From the NCBI RefSeq assembly GCF_014466955.1, contig NZ_AP023396.1:4588001-4652000 (forward strand): a DNA stretch of 64,000 bases, read 5' to 3'. Below are positions 26,697 to 35,747 of this stretch, in pieces (positions within the stretch are counted from its first letter, which is position 1; each line of letters starts with the position of its first letter). The notes under the pieces were generated by a model that saw nothing but the letters and a program-made list of their open reading frames with translations, searched no databases and was not told the origin of the DNA. Source of the DNA: Nocardia wallacei (GTDB taxonomy: Bacteria > Actinomycetota > Actinomycetes > Mycobacteriales > Mycobacteriaceae). The translations under genes were made by a program, and so were the position numbers.

Positions 26697-27118
26697 CCTT
26701 GCGCTGACACTCGCGTGCTGTTTATCGAGTGATCCTTCGATGCCCGCAACCGGTGTGGTCATGCTGGGGTGCTCGTTCGCCGAGTGCCTGGTGTGGCCTG
26801 ATCATTTGTCGATGCTGCGGAATCTGTGGACTTTCCCGCTCGACAACACTGTTGGTCCGGGCATGACCGCACCCGGGTGCGGTCATGCCGTAGCAGTGGG
26901 TCTTCCCGCCGAATGCCGTCTTGAACACCCTGCGCCGCAACATCGCCCACGATTTCCGGTCGGCGCGATGCCCACGCGCGCCTGACGGGATCCGTGATGA
27001 GCCGGAGGCAATCCCCTGGTTCGGCCGACCACCGATCTCATGTCGGTGAACGGACGAACCGAGAGGCCGGATCCCGTGGTTCGGCCGACCGGCACGGCAG
27101 AGGCGGTGGAGTCGTGCT
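26697..27118. other. Intergenic region with transposase traces, a palindrome and a direct repeat
   Basis: On the minus strand at about 26790-26840 the frame reads IRPHQALGERAP, like the C terminus of IS481/IS3-type transposases (RPHQALG..TP), without the rest of a transposase. It also holds a 30-base perfect palindrome (26860-26889) and a 20-base repeat, ATCCCSTGGTTCGGCCGACC, at 27011 and 27071 (60 bases apart). Confidence 0.45.
26860..26889. repeat. Perfect 30-base palindrome
   Basis: Each 15-base arm reads GGCATGACCGCACCC towards the centre, with no loop. A diverged half-copy lies near 26745. As RNA it would fold into a strong GC-rich hairpin, but there is no U-run; terminator, IS end or recombination site are all possible. 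Confidence 0.6.
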
Positions 27119-28048
27119 TCAGCTTCTCGGCGCCGCTATGTCGAAGACAGCCTTACCGCGCAAGCTGTGTGCGCGGTGGGCGGCGACCGCAGCCTCCATT
27201 TCGGTCCAGCTGTCCCGCCACACGATGACGGGACGCAGCGCACCGGTTGCGACCAAGCCGACGAGTATTTCCAGTTGCCGCCGCCGGTCGTCGAGCCCCG
27301 ACCCGTTGTACACAGAGGCGATCGATACGGGCCGGGGGTAACCCAGCGTGGAGCCGACCGGAAGCACGGCGGGCTGTCCGGAAGCCCAGCCGACACTCTG
27401 CAACGATCCGCCGGAGGTGAGCAAGCGATAGGCATCGGCCATGTGCTCTCCGCCGACCATATCGACGACGACATCGACGGGCTCCAGGTCCGCCAGGCCC
27501 GTCACCACGGCTTGCGCGCCCAACTCGAGCAGTCCGGCACGATCGGTATCCCGTCCCGCCACGGCTACCACGTGGGCGCCCGCGAGGGCCGCCAACTGTA
27601 CGGCGAAACCGCCGACTCCACCGGCGGCCCCGGTGACCAGAACTCGCCGGCCCAGCAGCGGACCGGCTTGCTCGAGTGCGCGCAGGGCCGTGCCCGCCGC
27701 CACGGGCAGGGTTGCCGCGACCCCGAGGTCCACCTCCCCGGGCACCACTGCGAGGTCGCGGGTGTCGACGGCCCGTAGCTCCGCCCAGCCGCCCCGATCG
27801 CCGTAGGACACGACACGGCTGCCGACCTGTGGCCCCGAACCGTCCGCGGCCGCCTCGACGACGATGCCCGCCGCGTCGAAGCCGAGTACGGTCCCGGCCG
27901 CGCTGTGCTGGGCGAAATACAGTTCGGCCGGGTTCAGCGACGAATGGGTGACCCGCAGCAGCGCCTGACAAGACGCGGGAACGGGATCCGGTGCGGAACC
28001 CAGCGCGAGTCGGCTGGGAGTATTCGGATCGACGACGACAGCGCGCAT
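27119..28048 (-). CDS. NAD(P)H:quinone oxidoreductase-like medium-chain dehydrogenase
   Basis: This 309-aa soluble protein belongs to the MDR superfamily: a GroES-like N-terminal part (LLRVTHSSLNPAELYF, GFDAAGIVVEA) and a Rossmann domain with VLVTGAAGGVGGFAVQLA and VDVVVDMVGG. The structural zinc-binding Cys cluster is absent, as in quinone oxidoreductases. ATG 28048 follows GGAGG with 8-base spacing. It lies between ECF41-controlled units but has no matching promoter upstream, so it may be regulated separately. Confidence 0.75.
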   Translation of the reverse strand: MRAVVVDPNTPSRLALGSAPDPVPASCQALLRVTHSSLNPAELYFAQHSAAGTVLGFDAAGIVVEAAADGSGPQVGSRVVSYGDRGGWAELRAVDTRDLAVVPGEVDLGVAATLPVAAGTALRALEQAGPLLGRRVLVTGAAGGVGGFAVQLAALAGAHVVAVAGRDTDRAGLLELGAQAVVTGLADLEPVDVVVDMVGGEHMADAYRLLTSGGSLQSVGWASGQPAVLPVGSTLGYPRPVSIASVYNGSGLDDRRRQLEILVGLVATGALRPVIVWRDSWTEMEAAVAAHRAHSLRGKAVFDIAAPRS

Positions 28049-28162
28049 GCGCGATACCTCCGGGTAAGTAGCCAGCCGAGCGCTGCTCGAGCCGGGTGTT
28101 GCGAAAAAAGTTGCGGCACAATCACTCCGGCACACACCGAAGTGGTGTTCGTGAAGGGCGGG

Positions 28163-29353
28163 CTACGCTGGAGCCTCGCTGGGCGAGTGCTTGCCGGCTT
28201 CGGTCAGGCGGTACTTGTGATCGGGCTTTCCGAATGTCGGGTGGCTGACGGCCCAGGCGGCGGTGTCGATGATCGCCGATTTGACGCGCGCGGCCGTCCG
28301 GCCGCGCAGCGCTCCGGGCTTGGCTCGCGCGGCACCGTCGACGAACTGGAACAGTCCATCCTTGCGGCCGAGGCTGATGTGGTTGCCGATGTAGGAGAAC
28401 GTGGTCGGCGCGACCCTGCGCCCGGTCAGGTCACCGATGATCGCCGCTGTCGCCGCTTTGCTGGTGGGGCCCGCCGAGGCGCACGACATCGGATACGGCA
28501 GACCGTTGTCGCCGATGACGAAGGCGCTGTCACCGGCAGCGTAAACGTTCGAGTGCGAGACCGACCGCATCTGGCGGTCGACGGTGATCTGCCCGTTGGG
28601 TTCCACGCGCAGGCCACTCGCGGCGGCGATCGGGTGCGCGGCGAAGCCCGCGGCCCACACGATCGCGTCCGCGGTGAAGCCGGTGCCGTCGGCGGCGATC
28701 GCGGCAGCTTTCTCGACGCGTTCGATGGGGGCGTGCTCGTGGACGGTGATCTCGAATCGGTCGAACGCACGGCGCATGTGGCGCTGCGCCTTGGGGCCCA
28801 GCCAGCCGCCGAGTTCGCCGCGGGTGACAAGGCCGACCCGAAACCCCGGACGGGATTCGGCGAGTTCGGTGGCGGCCTCGATCGCGGTCAGATTGCCGCC
28901 GACGACCAGCACCTGCCCGCCCTCGCCGAGTTGGTCCAGGTGTGCGCGCAGGCGCAGCGCGGCCGGCCGCGCCGCGACATGGTAAGCGTGCTCGGCGACG
29001 CCCGGCACGCCGTGATCGGCGATGCTGCTGCCGAGCGCGTAGAGCAGGGTGTCGTAGCCGAGCCGACTGGTCTCGCCGCCCTCGGTGACGGTGACAGTTC
29101 GATGCTCGGGGTCGAGACCGATGACGCGGGCCAGCCGGAGCCGGATGCCGGTGCCCGCGAAGACCTTGTCCAGCGGCCGATGGCGTAGCTCCTGCCCGGC
29201 CGCGAGCTGATGCAGCCGCAACCGCTCGACGAAATCGGGTTCGGCGTTGACCACGGTGATCTCGAAATCGTCGGGGTGGAGCTGTCGCGCCAGGAATGTC
29301 GCGGAGAATGCTCCGGCGTATCCGGCCCCGAGAACGACGATGCGGTGCTTCAT
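28163..29353 (-). CDS. NAD(P)/FAD-dependent oxidoreductase (type II NADH dehydrogenase-like), second copy
   Basis: This 396-aa flavoprotein has the FAD motif VVLGAGYAGAFSATFLA at the N terminus, the NAD(P) motif VLVVGGNLTAIEAATELAE near residue 148, AIVWAAGFAAHPI and NVYAAGDSAFV. It is a diverged paralog of 24179-25369 of the same length. In the second motif the usual GxGxxG is altered (GGNLTAIE). ATG 29353 follows CAGGAG. Its ECF41-type promoter (29393-29419) is divergent from that of the sigma gene. Confidence 0.8.
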   Translation of the reverse strand: MKHRIVVLGAGYAGAFSATFLARQLHPDDFEITVVNAEPDFVERLRLHQLAAGQELRHRPLDKVFAGTGIRLRLARVIGLDPEHRTVTVTEGGETSRLGYDTLLYALGSSIADHGVPGVAEHAYHVAARPAALRLRAHLDQLGEGGQVLVVGGNLTAIEAATELAESRPGFRVGLVTRGELGGWLGPKAQRHMRRAFDRFEITVHEHAPIERVEKAAAIAADGTGFTADAIVWAAGFAAHPIAAASGLRVEPNGQITVDRQMRSVSHSNVYAAGDSAFVIGDNGLPYPMSCASAGPTSKAATAAIIGDLTGRRVAPTTFSYIGNHISLGRKDGLFQFVDGAARAKPGALRGRTAARVKSAIIDTAAWAVSHPTFGKPDHKYRLTEAGKHSPSEAPA

Positions 29354-29392
29354 GGCTGAGACTCCTGTCGGATTCGTGTACTCGCCGAACAA

Positions 29393-29419
29393 GACACCGC
29401 TCGCCACGATTCTCTGACA
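29393..29419 (-). promoter_or_regulatory. ECF41-type promoter of the second flavoprotein
   Basis: On the minus strand: TGTCAGA, 16 bases, TGTC (GTGTCTTGTTC). The -10 lies about 40 bases before the start codon. Confidence 0.75.
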
Positions 29420-29452
29420 GCCATCACCACTGTTGTGACCTGCCCCACACGA

Positions 29453-29479
29453 TGTCAGGTTTTTCGGCGCGGCGGTGTC
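29453..29479 (+). promoter_or_regulatory. ECF41-type promoter of the sigma factor gene
   Basis: TGTCAGG, 16 bases, TGTC (GTGTCTTGTTG), about 130 bases before the sigma gene start. This indicates autoregulation, as is common for ECF sigma factors. Confidence 0.75.
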
Positions 29480-29609
29480 TTGTTGTCGCCCTGCGGCTCG
29501 GAAGGAGTCCCAAGTCGAAGTCGGCGAGACCGGACGGCCGAGGGTAATGGCACGGCTATCAGCCACAAGTCGGCCCTGACGGGCCGCCCGACAACATGCG
29601 GAGCGACCA

Positions 29610-30569
29610 ATGAACATGTCCGCGGCAGGCGAATTCGGTGGGCGGCAGGCCCGCGACGAGAGTACCGGCCTCGCAGACGGCCACGCCGTCTTCGTGGCGA
29701 CAAGAACCTTTGTCGCGCATCGTAATCTGCTGTTCACCGTCGCCTACGAGATACTCGGGTCCGCGGCGGATGCCGACGACGTCCTGCAGGAAACGTGGTT
29801 GCGCTGGGTCGGAGTCGATACCGTCCACGTCGAGCGCCAGCGGGCCTACCTGGTCCGGATCACCACGCGGCGAGCGCTCAACCGACTGCGCTCGGCGAAA
29901 CGCCGACGTGAGGCGTATGTGGGTTCCTGGCTGCCCGAACCGCTGCTCACCGCCCCGGACGTGGCCGCCGATGTCGAACTCGCCGAGAGCGTGTCGATGG
30001 GTCTGATGGTGGTGCTCGAAACCCTGGCGCCGGCCGAGCGTGCGGTGTTCGTGCTGCGCGAGGCGTTCGGTCTCGGCTACGAGGAGATCGCCGCCGCGGT
30101 GGACAAGTCGGTGGCTGCGGTACATCAGATCGCCCACCGTGCCCGCCGCCACGTCGAGGCCCGCCGACCGCGCCGCACAGTCACCGCGGGCGAGGCGCGA
30201 GCGGTCGTCGAAGCGTTCCGTGCGGCCCTCGAGACCCGTGACCTGCAGGGCCTGCTCGACGTCCTCGCCGCCGACGTGGTGGTGATCAGTGACGGCGGCG
30301 GCATCAAACAGGCCAACCCGCGGCCCGTCATCGGCGCGGAGAAGGTCGCGCGGTTCATCGTCACGGGCTTGACCAAACACAACATCGCACTGACGGTCAC
30401 CACGACCGCGATCAACGCCGGGCCCGCGCTGGCGCTGCACATCGACGGAGAACTCGACGGGGTTCTCGCCGTACGCGTCGAAGACACCCGCATCACCGGT
30501 CTCTACTTCGTCCGCAACCCGCACAAACTGACCCATATCGATACCGAAAACCCACTCACCCTGCACTGA
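29610..30569 (+). CDS. ECF41-group RNA polymerase sigma factor with SnoaL-like C-terminal domain
   Basis: This 319-aa protein has sigma region 2 (HRNLLFTVAYEILGSAADADDVLQETWLRW), region 4 (AERAVFVLREAFGLGYEEIAAAVDKSVAAVHQIAHRAR) and a C-terminal NTF2/SnoaL-like domain. The hallmarks of ECF41 are present: WLPEPL in the linker, DGGGIK (family DGGGR/K) and NPHKL near the end (family NPDKL). In this group the fused domain controls activity instead of a separate anti-sigma factor, and classical targets are DoxX-like and oxidoreductase genes. The same promoter occurs before it and its neighbours. A paralog is at 55378-56277. Confidence 0.9.
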   Translation: MNMSAAGEFGGRQARDESTGLADGHAVFVATRTFVAHRNLLFTVAYEILGSAADADDVLQETWLRWVGVDTVHVERQRAYLVRITTRRALNRLRSAKRRREAYVGSWLPEPLLTAPDVAADVELAESVSMGLMVVLETLAPAERAVFVLREAFGLGYEEIAAAVDKSVAAVHQIAHRARRHVEARRPRRTVTAGEARAVVEAFRAALETRDLQGLLDVLAADVVVISDGGGIKQANPRPVIGAEKVARFIVTGLTKHNIALTVTTTAINAGPALALHIDGELDGVLAVRVEDTRITGLYFVRNPHKLTHIDTENPLTLH

Positions 30570-30603
30570 CACCAGCCACCATTCGACGGTTGAAGGATTA
30601 GGC

Positions 30604-31647
30604 ATGATCGCGCGAGCACCGCTGAGCCCCAGCTCATTTCCGTCCCGATGGCCGACTGTGATCAGCGCGGTCATCGTGCTCACCGCGGTGACCAGCGCAC
30701 TATTGGTTGCCTTCGCCTGGCCCTCGGTGCGGTCCTCGGTGCACGACGTCCCGATCGCTGTCGCCGGACCGGCGCCCGCAGCCGCCCAGATCCGGACCGC
30801 GCTGCAACAGCGAGCACCGGACGCGTTCGACATCACCGAAGTCGCCGACACCGCCCGCGCAGAAGAACTCATTCGCGACCGGCAGGTGTACGGAGCCGTG
30901 GACCTCACCTCCGGCTCCCCGCAGATCCTCATCGCTTCCGCCGCCGGCACCGCAGTGGCCCAAACCTTGCAGACCATGGCGAACGGGCTCGGACACGACA
31001 GCACTGCGGCTACGCCGATGCCGGTCCGAGACCTCGCCGCACTCCCCGCGGCCGACCCGCGCGGCGCCGGCCTCGCCGCGGGCGCACTCCCGCTGGTCAT
31101 GGGCGGACTGCTCGCCGCGGTGGTGCTCACCCGGCTCGTCCGCGGCACCGACCGCCGCGTCGTCGGGGCGTCGCTCTTCGCCATCACCGGTGGCCTGGCG
31201 ATCGCGGGGATACTGCAATTCTGGTTCGGCTCGCTGAGCGGCTGCTATCTCGCCAACGCCGGTGCCATCGCCGTGAGCATCGCGGCCACCTCCGTGACCA
31301 TCCTCGGACTCGAATCGACATTCGGGTACGCCGGGATCGGAATCGGTGCCGTCATCATGATGCTCATCGGCAACCCGCTCTCGGGAACCGCCACCGCTCC
31401 GGAGATGCTGCCCGGCTGGTCCGGCGCACTCGGACAGTTACTGCCACCCGGGGCGGGCGGCCGGCTACTGCGCTCGACCGCGTTCTTCGACGGCCGCGGG
31501 GCGGCATCGGCCGTCGCTGTCCTGGTCGCCTGGATCCTACTGGGCATTGCACTGTGCGCTGTCGGCACCGTGCGCGCACACCGCCGACGTGGACTTCGGC
31601 ACGAACCACCTGCATCAGCAGCGGCCGAAGACGCTGTCCTGCGGTGA
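30604..31647 (+). CDS. Membrane protein resembling ABC-2/YhgE-type permeases
   Basis: This 347-aa protein has one N-terminal transmembrane helix (VISAVIVLTAVTSALLVAF), an extracytoplasmic domain of about 130 residues (HDVPIAVAGPAPAAAQIRTAL onwards), and five more helices. This matches ABC-2 or YhgE/Pip-like proteins, but no ATPase is adjacent. It starts 34 bases after the ECF41 sigma gene with AAGGA upstream, so it is probably transcribed with it. Its role in the module is unknown. Confidence 0.6.
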   Translation: MIARAPLSPSSFPSRWPTVISAVIVLTAVTSALLVAFAWPSVRSSVHDVPIAVAGPAPAAAQIRTALQQRAPDAFDITEVADTARAEELIRDRQVYGAVDLTSGSPQILIASAAGTAVAQTLQTMANGLGHDSTAATPMPVRDLAALPAADPRGAGLAAGALPLVMGGLLAAVVLTRLVRGTDRRVVGASLFAITGGLAIAGILQFWFGSLSGCYLANAGAIAVSIAATSVTILGLESTFGYAGIGIGAVIMMLIGNPLSGTATAPEMLPGWSGALGQLLPPGAGGRLLRSTAFFDGRGAASAVAVLVAWILLGIALCAVGTVRAHRRRGLRHEPPASAAAEDAVLR

Positions 31648-31703
31648 CAGAGCAAACCTGGGATCTCCCCGCTCGGGTATCTCCCAGTCTCCGCACATCC
31701 GAC

Positions 31704-31753
31704 TGTCAGTGATTCGGGTCACGGTGTGTCATGGATCGGCGGCCTGCGGTGTC
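31704..31753 (+). promoter_or_regulatory. ECF41-type promoter (possibly overlapping tandem) of the cytochrome b gene
   Basis: The main site is TGTCATG (31727-31733), 16 bases, TGTC (31750-31753, in GTGTCTTGTTG). A second match, TGTCAGT (31704-31710), 16 bases, TGTC (31727-31730), shares its -10 with the -35 of the first. The main site is 42 bases before the start codon. Confidence 0.7.
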
Positions 31754-31794
31754 TTGTTGCCAGCCATCGTCGACGAGCAGGAGGCCAGGAAGCA

Positions 31795-33411
31795 ATGAGT
31801 ACTGTGCTGCGCGGTGCGGATGCGGCGGACCAGCGCTATCACGCGGCCGCATTCGTCAAACGCTCCATCAACAAGGTCTTTCCCACGCACTGGTCGTTTC
31901 TGCTCGGTGAGATCGCCCTGTACAGCTTCATCATCCTGCTGCTGTCGGGTGTGTACCTGACGTTGTTCTTCGACCCGTCGATGAGCGAGGTCGTCTACGA
32001 CGGCGCGTATCAGCCTTTGCGGGGACTGACCATGTCGCGGGCCTACGAGTCGGCACTGAACATCAGTTTCGAGGTCCGCGGCGGATTGTTCGTGCGGCAG
32101 CTGCACCATTGGACAGCGCTGCTGTTCGTAGCGTCGATGATCGTGCACATGTGCCGGATATTCTTCACCGGCGCGTTCCGCCGCCCGCGTGAAATCACCT
32201 GGGTCCTCGGCTCGCTGCTGCTGATACTCGCCCTGTTCGAAGGCTTCTTCGGCTATTCGCTGCCCGACGACCTGCTGTCGGGTACCGGGCTGCGCGCGGC
32301 GTTCTCCGGCATCACGCTGTCGATCCCCGTGGTCGGCACCTGGCTGCACTGGATGCTGTTCGACGGCGACTTCCCCGGGACCCTCATCATTCCGCGCCTG
32401 TACATCACCCATGTCCTGCTGTTCCCCGCGATCATGTCGGCGCTGGTCATCGCCCACATCGGCATCGTCTGGTACCAGAAGCACACCCAGTTCCCCGGCC
32501 CGGCACGCACCGAGAACAACGTGGTGGGAACGCGGATCGTGCCGGTGTTCTCCCTCGACCAGAGCGCGTTCTTCATGTTCACCCTCGCGACGGTCGCGTT
32601 GATGGGCGGCCTGCTCCAGATCAACCCGATCTGGAATATGGGCCCCTACAACCCCTCCCAGGTGTCGGCGGGTTCGCAACCGGACTTCTACATGATGTGG
32701 ACCGACGGCATGGTCCGCCTGATGCCGCCGTGGGAAATCTATCTGGGGCGCTACACGATTCCGGCCCCTTTCTGGGTCGCCCTGATGATGGCGCTCGTGC
32801 TCGCCGTCCTGATCGCGTATCCGTGGATCGAGAAGCGGCTGTCGAAGGACACCGCGCATCACAATCTGCTGCAACGGCCACGAGATGTCCCGGTGCGCAC
32901 CGCGATCGGAGCCATGGCACTGACCTTCTATCTGGTGCTGACCCTGGCGTGCGTCAACGACATCATCGCGTTGCAGTTCCATGTCTCGCTCAACGCGACC
33001 ACCTGGTTCTTCCGCATCGCAGTACTGCTCGGCCCGCCGATCTCCTACTACCTCGCCTACCGGATGTGCCTGGGCCTGCAACGCAGCGACCGCGCCGTAC
33101 TCGAACACGGCATCGAAACGGGCCTGCTCAAACGGTTGCCACACGGCGAGTACATCGAGATGCACCAGCCGCTCGGGCCGGCCGACGAGCACGGCCACCC
33201 GGCCCGGCTGGAATACCAGGGCGCGCCGGTGCGGAAAAAGATGAACGCGCTCGGCGCGGCCGGCAAGCCCGGCCGAGGATCGTTCCTGCGCCCCGACCCC
33301 GAGTCCGAGGCCCAGCGCCTCGCGGCGTCCGAACATGCCGAGGAGAGTCGGCAACTGGCCGTGCTGCGCCAGATCCAGCGGCACCGAAACAATGTGGGGA
33401 GCGGCGAATGA
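31795..33411 (+). CDS. Stand-alone cytochrome b (QcrB-like)
   Basis: This 538-aa membrane protein is a full-length actinobacterial QcrB homolog. Haem ligands are expected in [17 protein letters not shown] and [22 protein letters not shown], and the quinol-site segment reads [19 protein letters not shown]. It has about nine helices and a hydrophilic C-terminal tail. In the respiratory bc1 complex QcrB is encoded with QcrC and the Rieske protein QcrA; neither is here. Instead it has an ECF41-type promoter and overlaps a 78-aa gene. I infer a paralog in a stress-induced quinol-linked electron path. Confidence 0.85.
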   Translation: MSTVLRGADAADQRYHAAAFVKRSINKVFPTHWSFLLGEIALYSFIILLLSGVYLTLFFDPSMSEVVYDGAYQPLRGLTMSRAYESALNISFEVRGGLFVRQLHHWTALLFVASMIVHMCRIFFTGAFRRPREITWVLGSLLLILALFEGFFGYSLPDDLLSGTGLRAAFSGITLSIPVVGTWLHWMLFDGDFPGTLIIPRLYITHVLLFPAIMSALVIAHIGIVWYQKHTQFPGPARTENNVVGTRIVPVFSLDQSAFFMFTLATVALMGGLLQINPIWNMGPYNPSQVSAGSQPDFYMMWTDGMVRLMPPWEIYLGRYTIPAPFWVALMMALVLAVLIAYPWIEKRLSKDTAHHNLLQRPRDVPVRTAIGAMALTFYLVLTLACVNDIIALQFHVSLNATTWFFRIAVLLGPPISYYLAYRMCLGLQRSDRAVLEHGIETGLLKRLPHGEYIEMHQPLGPADEHGHPARLEYQGAPVRKKMNALGAAGKPGRGSFLRPDPESEAQRLAASEHAEESRQLAVLRQIQRHRNNVGSGE

Positions 33412-33644
33412 GGCCGCGCGCTCGTGGCGCCGCAACTACCGCCTACGACTACGGCTTGCTGTTCCCGGTGGCGACAACCGCCACCGAGGACGCCGCTCAC
33501 TACATCCGCGACATGCTCCGCGCCAGCGGAATCCGCGCCACGACAGCCCGATCCCAGATGCGGAGCGGGTGCCTGCGGGTACTTGTGTTCCCTGAGGACG
33601 CGGCCTGCGCCTACGACCTGATCTGCAAATACACCACCGAGTAA
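33408..33644 (+). CDS. Small soluble protein coupled to the cytochrome b gene
   Basis: The 78-aa product starts at the ATG overlapping the cytochrome b stop (ATGA), so translation is coupled. The sequence [20 protein letters not shown], then [13 protein letters not shown] and [16 protein letters not shown] has the beta-alpha-beta periodicity of small ferredoxin-like-fold domains such as DUF2007, but contains only two Cys and no cofactor motif. Conserved coupling would make it a partner or regulator of the cytochrome b. Confidence 0.6.
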   Translation: MRPRARGAATTAYDYGLLFPVATTATEDAAHYIRDMLRASGIRATTARSQMRSGCLRVLVFPEDAACAYDLICKYTTE

Positions 33645-33703
33645 TGCTCCGCTGACATACCAGCCGCGGCAGCAGTGGTGTGGCACACGCCACCACGGCC
33701 CGG

Positions 33704-33730
33704 CGTCACACGCCTCCTGCCGGCGGTGTC
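33704..33730 (+). promoter_or_regulatory. ECF41-type promoter of the second DoxX-like gene
   Basis: CGTCACA, 16 bases, TGTC (GGTGTCTGG). It precedes the start at 33818 by about 88 bases. Confidence 0.75.
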
Positions 33731-33817
33731 TGGTTTCGATCGAATACACCCTTCGGGCGAACGGCTCGGCCGCATCGAGGACCAATCGGCACGCCCGCAA
33801 GCCATGAGGAGAAGCTC

Positions 33818-34210
33818 ATGAACCTCGCTCTCTGGATCGTCGCAGGGCTACTCGCGGCGCTCGCCTTGTCCGGTGGCGCGACCAAGACCTTCATGCCGAA
33901 GAACAAGCTGGACGAATTGGGCGCGAAGTCCGGCGGCGGCTGGACCCAGCACGCCAGCGCGGGGTTCGTCAGAACCCTCGGGGTCCTCGAGATACTGGCC
34001 GCGGCAGGCTTCACCCTGCCCGCTGTGCTCGACATCGCACCGATCATGGTGGCGGTGACCGCGGTCTGCTGGATCCTGTTGATGATCGGCGCGATGGCCA
34101 CCCACGCCCGCTACGGACAGTACAGATATGTCGCGCTGAACCTGGTCTACCTCGCCCTGGCGGCCTTCGTCGCCTGGGGCCGGTTCGGCCCCGAGTCCTT
34201 CATCGGCTGA
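33818..34210 (+). CDS. DoxX-like four-helix membrane protein, second copy
   Basis: This 130-aa protein is a close paralog of 25677-26054: LWIVAGLLAALALSGGATKTFMP, GFVRTLGVLEILAAAGFTLP, HARYGQYRYVALNLVYLAL and FVAWGRFGPESF. It has four membrane helices and DoxX-like family membership. ATG 33818 follows GAGGAG. Having two near-identical DoxX copies under the same promoter type suggests recent duplication within the regulon. Confidence 0.8.
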   Translation: MNLALWIVAGLLAALALSGGATKTFMPKNKLDELGAKSGGGWTQHASAGFVRTLGVLEILAAAGFTLPAVLDIAPIMVAVTAVCWILLMIGAMATHARYGQYRYVALNLVYLALAAFVAWGRFGPESFIG

Positions 34211-34365
34211 CCCCGGCGACGCCGGATACACTGCGGGCGGCATGCGCCGAAACCGTCGATGCCCACCGCGCGACCGGCGACGAGCGCCCGAATGACCTGT
34301 GAGGAGCCATTGTTCAGAATCTGCACGGCAGCCGCGTCGCCGGCTGCGCTCGGCGACTGAACGTC

Positions 34366-35747
34366 ATGCGCCGCACTGCTGTGCCGATCGTGGCCAGGCT
34401 GGGCCCGCTGGGCCACCCGGCCCGGCTGACCGTCACCGGGTTCCTGGTCATGAACATCGTCGGGGCGCTGGTGCTCATGCTTCCGGTGTCCTCCCGCACC
34501 GGCGATTGGACCGGCCTGATCACTGCCCTGTTCACCGCCACGTCGGCGGTCTGCGTCACTGGGCTGGTCGTGGTCGATACCGCGACCTATTGGTCGCCGC
34601 TCGGGCAAGCCGTGGTGCTCGGGCTGATCCAGATCGGTGGTTTGGGCATCATGACCGCTGCCTCACTGTTGGGGCTGCTGCCCGCTCGCCGGATGGGGTT
34701 ACGTATGCAGCTGATCGCCCAAGCCGAAACGAAGACACTGCGGCTGGGCGAAACCCGGCGCGTGGTGCGCGGAGTGCTGGCGATGAGCTTGGTGATCGAG
34801 GTGGTCGTCGCCGCGGTCCTTGCTGCCCGCCGTCTGGCCACGACGAGCGAGTCGTTCGGTTCCGCGGTGTATTTACGGTGTGTTTCACGCCATTTCGGCG
34901 TACAACAACGCCGGTTTCGCACTGCACGAGGACAGCCTCGTCCGGCACGCGACCGATGCGTGGACGATCGTGCCGATCACCGTCGCGTTCATGCTGGGCG
35001 GTATTCGGATTCCCGGTGGTGTTCGAGACGACGCGCTGGATCGCCGCCCGCCGCCGCGGTACACGGCTGCCGGGTTGGTCGCTGCACACCAAGATCACTG
35101 TGCTCACCTACTTCGGACTGCTGGTGGCCGGGATCATGCTGGTGACCGCGCTGGAGTGGGGCAACCCCGGCACTCTCGGACCGCTGTCACTTCCGGGAAA
35201 GCTGCTCACCGGTGCCTTCCACGGCGCCACCCCGCGCACGGCCGGCTTCAATTCCGTCGACATGGGCGCGATGCATCCCACCACGTTGCTGGTCAATGAC
35301 GCGCTGATGTTCGTCGGAGGCGGCAGCGCCGGCACCGCGGGCGGAATCAAGGTGACCACGTTCGCGTTGCTGGCGTTCGTGGTGGCCGCAGAGATTCGCG
35401 GCCAGCCGACCGTCCACGTCATGGGCCGGCGGCTGGCCGCGACCGTCCAGCGGCAGGCGATCACTGTCGCCCTGCTCGGTGTGGCGGTCGTCCTGGTCGC
35501 GACCATGACGCTGTTGTGGATGTCGGACCGACCGCTCGATGCGGTGTTGTTCGAAGTGGTGTCCGCGTTCGGCACCGTCGGCCTGTCGACCGGCATCACC
35601 GCGAGCCTTCCTGCCACCGGCCAGCTGCTGCTGATCGTCGTGATGTTCATCGGCCGCGTCGGGCCGATCACCCTGGCGTCCGCGCTCGCACTGCGCGAGC
35701 ACGAACGGCGCTACGAACTACCGGAGGAGCGACCCATCGTTGGCTAG
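34366..35747 (+). pseudogene. TrkH-type potassium uptake membrane subunit, two frameshifts
   Basis: The protein would be a K+ translocating subunit: MNIVGALVLMLPVSS, the selectivity-like segments TATSAVCVTGL, FHAISAYNNAGF, GATPRTAGFNSVDM and SAFGTVGLSTGI are all present. They lie in three different frames. One extra base near 34876 (TATTTACGGTG) and one near 35003 (GGTATTCGG) break the gene; removing both restores a continuous TrkH. TrkA follows, overlapping its end. Either uptake through this pair has been lost or these are sequence errors. Confidence 0.75.
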
